In this document: positions 8,240 through 13,210 of the stretch, piece by piece | How the letters are laid out: each line of letters starts with the position of its first letter | Numbering within the stretch: position 1 is the stretch's first letter | Source: Ignavibacteria bacterium UBA4661 | GTDB taxonomy: Bacteria > Bacteroidota > Ignavibacteria > Kapaibacteriales > UBA4661 | Reading direction: 5' to 3' | Length of the DNA stretch: 13,210 nucleotides | NCBI GenBank assembly: GCA_002405405.1 | Contig: DHLT01000057.1 | Coordinates: forward strand, 1-13,210 | Program-made: the position numbers and the translations under genes | The notes under the pieces: generated by a model | What the model saw: the letters and a program-made list of their open reading frames with translations, nothing else | The model's database searches: none | What the model was told of the DNA's origin: nothing

Positions 8240-8288
8240 TTGAAACAGTGCAATGCTGTTTTGACAGTTTCAAATCAAACAATAAATC
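8240..8288 (+). promoter_or_regulatory. Candidate promoter with nested inverted repeats
   Basis: TTGACA at 8261-8266 is a perfect sigma-70-type -35. A weak -10 (TAAATC, 8283-8288) follows after 16 bases. The -35 sits inside TTGAAAC (8240-8246) / GTTTCAA (8267-8273), and a second repeat AAACAG (8243-8248) / CTGTTT (8256-8261) is nested within. This could be an operator for the gene at 8438, though the leader would be about 140 bases. Confidence 0.3.
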
Positions 8289-8425
8289 ACAATCATTGTT
8301 CATAGTTGCTCTTCCGCCTATAGATCCATTCTTCCTCTCTTGTGCTAAGAAATGCACTGCGCATCTTCCATTATTGCAGGCATTATCATCGCACGATTTT
8401 TAATTCATTCTTTGTGTATTTTTTT

Positions 8426-8430
8426 GGGAG
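8426..8430 (+). promoter_or_regulatory. Shine-Dalgarno deciding the start at 8438
   Basis: GGGAG lies seven bases before the ATG at 8438. It sets the start of the small gene there rather than at the in-frame ATG at 8342. Confidence 0.6.
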
Positions 8431-8437
8431 AAGAACC

Positions 8438-8767
8438 ATGGCTACTCAAACTAAACAACCGCGCCGTTCAACCAACAGTGTTGCTTCTATTCCGGCACAA
8501 GATGTTATTACCAAAACCTGCGAACAATGCGAACAAAAGTTCATTGCAAAGAAAGCATGGAATAAGTACTGCTCAACAACATGTGCGTATTCTGCCCGTA
8601 AAGGAAAAGAAAGATATCGCCCGACCTCTGAGAAGGTTGCGGAAAAACGCAAAGTTATCGAGCGGCGACAAAAACAGCGTGCGTGGATTGAAGAAGTGTT
8701 TCAAGCTAAGATGGATGTCGCTCAAGCATTGTCAAGATGCGGTCTGCAGGGGTTTAAACCCGTGTGA
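8438..8767 (+). CDS. Small zinc-finger-like protein of unknown function
   Basis: I do not recognise a named family. The 109-residue product has a polar, basic N-terminus (residues 1-25). A four-cysteine cluster follows: C28-x2-C31-x13-C45-x3-C49, with wording (CEQCEQKF, then KYCSTTC) typical of small treble-clef or zinc-ribbon domains. Next is a strongly basic, probably helical region (residues 53-81, rich in Lys, Arg and Glu), then an amphipathic C-terminal stretch ending in GLQGFKPV. Such four-cysteine domains occur in DNA- or RNA-binding proteins, including phage and mobile-element proteins, so nucleic-acid binding is a reasonable guess and no more. The ATG at 8438 has GGGAG upstream. The gene stands alone between two terminators, so it is its own transcription unit. 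The cysteine pattern, Shine-Dalgarno and closing terminator make it a real gene in my view. Confidence 0.72.
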   Translation: MATQTKQPRRSTNSVASIPAQDVITKTCEQCEQKFIAKKAWNKYCSTTCAYSARKGKERYRPTSEKVAEKRKVIERRQKQRAWIEEVFQAKMDVAQALSRCGLQGFKPV

Positions 8768-8846
8768 TATGCCGTAAGCGCTTGCGTGCACAACAAAGGA
8801 GTGTCTGATAGGCAAGATGAAAAGATATACGGCAATGGTGAAAAAT

Positions 8847-8885
8847 AAGGGCGAATAAACTTTTCATTCGCCCTTTACTTTTGTT
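8847..8885. terminator. Bidirectional intrinsic terminator
   Basis: AAGGGCGAAT (8847-8856) pairs perfectly with ATTCGCCCTT (8866-8875) around a 9-base loop. On the plus strand TACTTTTGTT follows. On the minus strand TATTTTTC follows, a good U-run. It serves the zinc-finger-like gene on one side and nadE, which ends at 8915, on the other. Confidence 0.88.
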
Positions 8886-8914
8886 CTGTGTTGAATAGCG
8901 TACAGTAGTGTTTG

Positions 8915-10900
8915 TTATGCGCGCTCAATAACAAGTTGTTCTATTTCCTTGAGCCATACAGTTGCCATGGCGTCGCTCGGCATACGCCAATAGCCACGTG
9001 GCGAGAGTGAGAGAGAACCAATTTTAGGTCCATCAGGTAAACAAGAACGTTTGAATTGGTGTGCAAAAAATCGTCGATAAAATATACGCGTCCATCCCAC
9101 AATTTGGTCGTAGGTATAGAAATCTCTAAACGCACGCTCGGCATACAAAACAATTTTTGCCGGTGTGAAGCCCATGCGAATGGCATGGTATAAGATGAAG
9201 TCATGAACAACATACGGACCAAGTGTTTGCTCGGTACTTTGTGTAATTGTATCGTCCGCGCCAGGTAAAAGTTCCGGTGAAATTGGAGTATGCAGAATAT
9301 CTAGCAGTAATTGTTGTTCCTCTCCGCTAAACTCTGTTGTTGCACACCACTCAACAACATACTGTACGAGTGTTTTGGGAATGTCTACATTCACATTATA
9401 CATCGAAATATGATCGCCATTGAATGTGCACCAACCCAATGCAAGTTCAGATAAATCCCCTGTACCAATCACAATGCCATTCACTTGATTCGCAATATCC
9501 ATCAGAATTTGTGTACGTTCACGTGCTTGTGAATTCTCGTAGGTAACATCATGCACGGTTTCATCATGACCTATATCTGCAAAATGCTGGCGAACTGCGG
9601 AGGCAATCGGTACAATACGAAGGGATACTCCAAAACACTCAGCTAATTGCTCGGCATTAGACTTAGTACGTGAGGTGGTTCCAAATCCCGGCATTGTAAT
9701 CGCATGAATACCGGTACGAGGATAGCCCAATAAATCGAATGCCTTCACAACTGCAAGCAGTGCCAAAGTAGAATCCAATCCACCCGAAATACCTAGTACT
9801 GCTGTACGAGCATTAATATGGCGCAAACGTTTTGCCAATCCGGTAGTCTGAATAGAAAATACCTCACGGCAATATTCTGCACGAGCGGTCTGTTCTGTGG
9901 GGAAAAAAGACGATGGAATCGTGCGGTGTAGAATAGTATTGGGTGTCAATACTTTATCAGGAACAGTGCTATCGTTAAACGTACAACGAATACGTCGATA
10001 CCGCATCTGTATTGCTTGACTACCACCACCAAAGCTATTGTTTTTTACGCGTTCGTTGATAAGATGCTGTACATCAATATCTGCAATACAAAAGCGCGTT
10101 GCAAAATGAAATCGTTCTGTTTCTGCTATGACCGCGCCATTTTCAGCAATCAGAGAGTGTCCTGAAAATACTAGGTCAGTGGTTGATTCTCCCGCCCCTG
10201 ATGCTGAGTAACAATACGCTGCAATGCACCGACCAGACTGATTGCGCAGTAATGTTCGACGGTATTCAGCTTTTCCAAGAAGTTCATCGCTTGCGGAGGG
10301 ATTCACAATAATAGTTGCACCATGGAGTGCCATAGTAGAGCTTGGTGGAATAACCGCCCACAGATCCTCACAAATTTCTACGCCAAGAATACAGTGCTGC
10401 ATGTTGTGCACATAAAATAGAAGATCTGTGCCAAAGGGAATAGTGGCATCATTGATTGATATAGTCTGGTCAACAGTATCAAACGCTGATGAAAACCATC
10501 GCTCTTCGTAAAATTCTTGCGTATTGGGAAGATAGGTTTTGGGTACAATCCCAAGAATACCGGATTGGTCAATAACAGCGGCACAGTTATAGAGGCGGCC
10601 GTACTGTTCAATCGGTAATCCTACAATAACAATACCGCCAACCTCGCGCACAACAGCACAAATTGTATCTAAGCTACGAAGTGCATGGCACAGAAGAACA
10701 GGTTGATAGAACAAATCAGCACAGGTGTAGCCGGTAATTGCTAATTCAGGGAAAGCGATAACATCGCAAGAGTGATCAGTACGCAATGTGCGAATTGCTG
10801 CACAAATATTGTTTGTGTTGCCCTCGACATCGGCAACATGTAATTCGGGAGATACTGCCGCAAGGCGCACTAATCCTAACTGTTGAAATGAAGAAAGCAT
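8915..10900 (-). CDS. nadE: Glutamine-dependent NAD+ synthetase
   Basis: This enzyme converts nicotinic acid adenine dinucleotide to NAD+ with ATP, using ammonia that its N-terminal domain releases from glutamine. The 661-residue length fits the two-domain bacterial form, as in Mycobacterium tuberculosis. The nitrilase-fold glutaminase domain has the catalytic triad Glu52 (FPELAITGY), Lys121 ([11 protein letters not shown]) and Cys177 (VEICEDLW). The synthetase domain has the ATP-binding P-loop ISGGLDS at 371-377. [12 protein letters not shown] with [14 protein letters not shown] after it lies at 479-504, and the C-terminus has [11 protein letters not shown] wording. The ATG at 10900 gives the normal N-terminus. 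It is the last gene of a three-gene minus-strand run, 111 bases after the glycosyltransferase gene. It ends with TAA just before the shared terminator. No residue known to be essential looks missing. Confidence 0.96.
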   Translation of the reverse strand: MLSSFQQLGLVRLAAVSPELHVADVEGNTNNICAAIRTLRTDHSCDVIAFPELAITGYTCADLFYQPVLLCHALRSLDTICAVVREVGGIVIVGLPIEQYGRLYNCAAVIDQSGILGIVPKTYLPNTQEFYEERWFSSAFDTVDQTISINDATIPFGTDLLFYVHNMQHCILGVEICEDLWAVIPPSSTMALHGATIIVNPSASDELLGKAEYRRTLLRNQSGRCIAAYCYSASGAGESTTDLVFSGHSLIAENGAVIAETERFHFATRFCIADIDVQHLINERVKNNSFGGGSQAIQMRYRRIRCTFNDSTVPDKVLTPNTILHRTIPSSFFPTEQTARAEYCREVFSIQTTGLAKRLRHINARTAVLGISGGLDSTLALLAVVKAFDLLGYPRTGIHAITMPGFGTTSRTKSNAEQLAECFGVSLRIVPIASAVRQHFADIGHDETVHDVTYENSQARERTQILMDIANQVNGIVIGTGDLSELALGWCTFNGDHISMYNVNVDIPKTLVQYVVEWCATTEFSGEEQQLLLDILHTPISPELLPGADDTITQSTEQTLGPYVVHDFILYHAIRMGFTPAKIVLYAERAFRDFYTYDQIVGWTRIFYRRFFAHQFKRSCLPDGPKIGSLSLSPRGYWRMPSDAMATVWLKEIEQLVIERA

Positions 10901-10919
10901 AGTATCATAAAGAAAACCA

Positions 10920-10927
10920 CAAAATTA
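10920..10927 (-). promoter_or_regulatory. Possible -7 element upstream of nadE
   Basis: On the minus strand this reads TAATTTTG, an exact fit to the TAnnTTTG -7 element of Bacteroidota promoters, 19 bases before the nadE ATG. The matching -33 element is not at the usual distance, so this is weak. If real, nadE would have its own promoter within the run. Confidence 0.22.
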
Positions 10928-11011
10928 TTTTTGCAAAGTATGTGATGTGCAAGAATAATTTCAAAGATTAATTCGTCATTATTTTGCTTGCCACAGAGCG
11001 TGTATAGATGT

Positions 11012-12145
11012 TTATGAAGGAAAAAGGTCATGCAAGATATGTTCTTGTGCTTGCCAAGTGTAGTGTTCTCGAGCCAGTAATGCTTGAGTTCGATGATATG
11101 TGATGGTCGCTGGTGATAAGAATGATTGTATGGTTCGTGCCAATATCTCGTCATCATTAAACTGTTCTATACATACACCAAAAGGAATTTCTTGCAAAAT
11201 ATCCTGCATTGCAGGAAGATTGCTGGCAAGTACAGGCAGACCAGCCATTGCATATTCAAATAATTTGTTAGGAAGCGCAAGCGAGTAGCTGAAAGAAATC
11301 GGTTCAATAAGTGCAATCCCTATATCGGCTGATGCTGTCCATTCCGGTAATTCATGATAGGGGATCTTTCCGCCAAAGAAGACGCGAGAATGAACATTTC
11401 TTTCTTCTGCAAGGCGCATAAAATCGTCTTTCTGTTCTCCATCACCAAGTAAACAGAATACTGCATTGGGAATATGGGGCAGTGCACGGATCATCGGTGC
11501 AATGCCGCGACCATGCGAAATTGCTCCTTGGTAAAGAAGAATGGTGTAGAAAGGGTCGATATTCCATCGTTCTCGTAAACGATGAGTACGTATCAATGGT
11601 ATTGCTTGAGGAAGATTCATCAACACAGTAGAAACATCTCGTTGAAAATACTTCGTTAAATACTCCGCATCGCGCTTGCCCGAAACCACAATCGTGCGAA
11701 CATATCGCACAAAATATTGTTCGATAACAGTAAGAATGTATTGCCGTATCGGACGACTATGGAGTGCGCCAAGAGCCGAGAAAATTTCACGTGAATCATA
11801 TATGATATCAGCATCCCATCGTCGTGCGAAGTGCGAGCATAATGGTAAACAAAACACATCTTCGCACCACACTTGTCGCGCTGTAATCTCTTTACCTACC
11901 GACCATGCATAACGATAGAATTGTAACCAACGTTTCCATAAGCGACCAACCGTTGGTATAGAGCAATAGTAAGCGGTAATGCCATTCAGTCGTCTTTGTT
12001 GTTGCTCGGTTGGTATCCCAAGGGCAATGATACAGACTGACTTCCCCATGCGGCGGGCACTCTCTGCTATATTGAGTGTTCGGGCATCATGTTCGGCAGA
12101 TTGTAGAAGGATAAGGCAAATATCAAAATGTTGACGTTCAGCCAT
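11012..12145 (-). CDS. Glycosyltransferase, GT4-like (GT-B fold)
   Basis: The product (377 residues, usual for the family) is probably a retaining glycosyltransferase that moves a sugar from a nucleotide-sugar donor onto a cell-surface or capsule-type acceptor; neither sugar nor acceptor can be read from the sequence. The N-terminal Rossmann half has ICLILLQSAEHDART at about 9-23 and IIYDSREIFSALG near 114-126, a common spot in this family. The C-terminal half has ILLYQGAISHGRG (202-214), FCLLGDGE (about 230-237), and the donor-binding stretch LPNKLFEYAMAGLPVLAS (291-308). In that stretch Glu297 and the AGLPV loop fit the GT4 donor site. No membrane segment or signal peptide is evident, so it is likely cytoplasmic. 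It lies 30 bases after the amidase gene and 111 before nadE. No other polysaccharide genes are near, so its pathway is open. Confidence 0.85.
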   Translation of the reverse strand: MAERQHFDICLILLQSAEHDARTLNIAESARRMGKSVCIIALGIPTEQQQRRLNGITAYYCSIPTVGRLWKRWLQFYRYAWSVGKEITARQVWCEDVFCLPLCSHFARRWDADIIYDSREIFSALGALHSRPIRQYILTVIEQYFVRYVRTIVVSGKRDAEYLTKYFQRDVSTVLMNLPQAIPLIRTHRLRERWNIDPFYTILLYQGAISHGRGIAPMIRALPHIPNAVFCLLGDGEQKDDFMRLAEERNVHSRVFFGGKIPYHELPEWTASADIGIALIEPISFSYSLALPNKLFEYAMAGLPVLASNLPAMQDILQEIPFGVCIEQFNDDEILARTIQSFLSPATITYHRTQALLAREHYTWQAQEHILHDLFPS

Positions 12146-12175
12146 TGTTATGATTGTGCATGATGAAAGGAGAAA

Positions 12176-13000
12176 TCATAACTCGTACATTGACGGTCTA
12201 CGGTCATGAAAGAGATGATTTTCACTGTTGAATGCTTTGTTACGTGCCTTTTGTATGTCAACAGTCGCAAGAAGAATTGCATCATCGGTTGCATTCGCAT
12301 GAGCTATAGTTTTACCGAGAGTATCATACATAGCAGATTGACCATTGAAAGAAACTACTTCGCCTATGCGATCTTCCGCGCCTGCGCGATTCGCTACGGA
12401 AAGATATACGCCATTCTCTACAGCACGTGCAGGCATAGTACGTACCCACACTTCAGTAATGAGATTTGATGGACAAGCAATAAAATCTGCACCCATGAGA
12501 GCAAGAGTACGGGCAGCTTCCGGAAAACGCCAATCATAACAAATCATTGTACCAATGCGAACATCTTTTAAGGCATGTTGCACAACGAAGAATCCTGTAT
12601 TACCCGCTGTAAAACAGTATTTCTCTTTATAAAATAAATGGGTTTTGCGATAGACAAGTGGTATAGTTATCGGCGTTGGTTGAATAATCATCGCCGAATT
12701 GTAGGTCTGTATCGTACCGGATTTATCTGCAATCATTTCTGCAAATCCGCAGATGATCACCGATTGTTTTTCTTGAGCAAGCGTATGAAAATATTGAAAC
12801 GTTGCACCATCGGCATATTCAGCATACTGTTGTGCCTCCTCAGCATTCACAAAGCAGTAGCCGGTTGTTGCCAATTCAGGAAAGATGATGATATCTGCTT
12901 CTACATCACGAATCAACGCAGACATACGTTCACGATTACCATTCTTATCGCCAAAGATAGGAGTGAATTGTACAGTACAGACTGTTATCGGTGCGGACAT
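12176..13000 (-). CDS. Nitrilase-superfamily carbon-nitrogen hydrolase
   Basis: The product is a cytoplasmic amidase of the carbon-nitrogen hydrolase (nitrilase) superfamily. It splits an amide or similar C-N bond through a cysteine acyl-enzyme. The 274-residue length fits a single-domain member. The triad is visible: Glu42 (FPELATTGY), Lys119 (YRKTHLFYKEKY) and Cys154 (MICYDWRFPEAAR), with the second glutamate often seen in the family at 126. ADFIACPSNL and the PARAVENGVYLSVANRAG segment follow as expected. The substrate is unknown; omega-amidase-like, carbamoylputrescine-amidase-like and other members share this wording. The ATG at 13000 fits the N-terminus, with no Shine-Dalgarno. It is the first gene of the amidase-glycosyltransferase-nadE run and starts only 31 bases after an upstream terminator. 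The fold is the same as the glutaminase domain of NadE, but nothing shows a shared task. Confidence 0.9.
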   Translation of the reverse strand: MSAPITVCTVQFTPIFGDKNGNRERMSALIRDVEADIIIFPELATTGYCFVNAEEAQQYAEYADGATFQYFHTLAQEKQSVIICGFAEMIADKSGTIQTYNSAMIIQPTPITIPLVYRKTHLFYKEKYCFTAGNTGFFVVQHALKDVRIGTMICYDWRFPEAARTLALMGADFIACPSNLITEVWVRTMPARAVENGVYLSVANRAGAEDRIGEVVSFNGQSAMYDTLGKTIAHANATDDAILLATVDIQKARNKAFNSENHLFHDRRPSMYEL

Positions 13001-13031
13001 AGCATTGCTAAAAAAGATGAAAGGAGTCGGT

Positions 13032-13070
13032 AAAAAAAACGCTGTTCAAGCATGAAAGCCGGAACAGCGT
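13032..13070 (-). terminator. Strong intrinsic terminator after the TPR gene
   Basis: ACGCTGTTC (13039-13047) and GAACAGCGT (13062-13070) form a perfect 9-bp stem with a 14-base loop. On the minus strand a run of about eight U follows at once. It closes the upstream minus-strand gene at 13091-13210 and separates it from the amidase gene. Confidence 0.92.
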
Positions 13071-13090
13071 AAAACAATTGCTAAGATATA

Positions 13091-13210
13091 CTACCATGAG
13101 TAACCATTTTCTTGTAACCAGCGGCGAGCATCGCTGTCCTCAAGTTTTGCAGATGCTTGCTAAGACTTCACGGCGCGGTTGATATTACCTAACTTGAGGT
13201 ACGCAGCACC
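13091..13210 (-). pseudogene. C-terminal end of a TPR-repeat protein, with in-frame TAG
   Basis: On the minus strand the frame enters from outside the window as GAAYLKLGNINRAVKS, then TAG (13160-13162), then continues to ARRWLQENGYSW and a second TAG at 13091-13093. The first part is a tetratricopeptide repeat: A-Y-L-x-L-G, then A-V-K-S. The stop falls exactly where the repeat normally has an aromatic residue (position 24, usually Tyr), and after the stop the text keeps the repeat's pattern (A-K-L) and a plausible C-terminal tail. A single change from TAC or TAT would restore Tyr. Either the protein lost its last 23 residues, or the base is a sequencing error. TAG is a normal stop here, since flhA, fliR and fliQ end with it. 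The terminator at 13032-13070 follows the second stop by about 20 bases, which suggests that is the original gene end. Confidence 0.65.

Larger units (their letters stand above)
7947..8437. other. AT-rich intergenic stretch without a convincing gene
   Basis: About 490 bases lie between the ggt terminator and the small zinc-finger-like gene. An open frame exists on the minus strand (7981-8253, 90 codons), but its product is Lys/Arg/Cys-rich with no recognisable family and no Shine-Dalgarno. A small hairpin (ATTGCA at 8026-8031, TGCAAT at 8036-8041) and a cluster of inverted repeats near 8240-8273 are the only structures seen. No tRNA or known RNA family was recognised by eye. Confidence 0.55.

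Noticed and set aside
7981..8253. A 90-codon open frame on the minus strand in the intergenic stretch
   Set aside because: Low-complexity Lys/Arg/Cys-rich product, no recognisable domain, no Shine-Dalgarno, in an AT-rich region where open frames arise by chance.
8342..8437. N-terminal extension of the zinc-finger-like protein to an ATG at 8342
   Set aside because: The extension is not similar in composition to the rest, and GGGAG sits correctly before the ATG at 8438.
8352..8777. A 141-codon plus-strand frame overlapping the zinc-finger-like gene
   Set aside because: The overlapping frame at 8438-8767 has the four-cysteine motif and a Shine-Dalgarno; this one has neither and is a shadow.
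13160..13162. Stop-codon reassignment of TAG
   Set aside because: flhA, fliR and fliQ end at TAG in positions that match the family C-termini, so TAG works as a stop in this genome.

Overview
The window reads as an ordinary chromosomal stretch of a flagellated, Gram-negative bacterium. It holds the five-gene flagellar export-gate operon (fliP-fliQ-fliR-flhB-flhA) and a gamma-glutamyltransferase with a signal peptide. Base composition is moderate, and most genes on the minus strand have no clear Shine-Dalgarno. The MBL-fold protein at the left edge has wording I associate with Bacteroidota homologues. I therefore lean towards the Bacteroidota/Chlorobi (FCB) group, possibly an Ignavibacteria- or Kapabacteria-like lineage. 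This placement is an inference and would need a database search.

Layout. (1) Positions 1-433, plus strand: the 3' part of an MBL-fold hydrolase gene whose frame is broken at about position 16. (2) Positions 452-5863, minus strand: the export-gate operon in the order fliP, fliQ, fliR, flhB, flhA, converging on the hydrolase gene. (3) Positions 5864-6086: a divergent promoter region. (4) Positions 6087-7838, plus strand: a gamma-glutamyltransferase, closed by a strong terminator at 7889-7946. (5) Positions 7947-8437: a non-coding AT-rich stretch, followed by a lone 109-residue zinc-finger-like gene at 8438-8767 and a bidirectional terminator at 8847-8885. (6) Positions 8915-13000, minus strand: a nitrilase-family amidase, a GT4-type glycosyltransferase and glutamine-dependent NAD+ synthetase. 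(7) Positions 13032-13210, minus strand: the tail of a TPR protein with an in-frame TAG, closed by a strong terminator.

How the genes work together. FliP, FliQ and FliR form the export channel of the flagellar type III secretion apparatus. FlhB sets substrate specificity and FlhA is the main export-gate protein. NadE makes NAD+ using ammonia from its own nitrilase-fold glutaminase domain. The separate amidase two genes upstream shares that fold but its substrate is unknown.

I found no mobile element, CRISPR array, tRNA, rRNA or defence-type cassette, and no convincing new multi-gene system. The points most worth a second look are the lesions in both edge genes (a 1-base frameshift and a nonsense codon), the isolated zinc-finger gene with nested inverted repeats upstream, and an 8-G tract inside the transferase gene.
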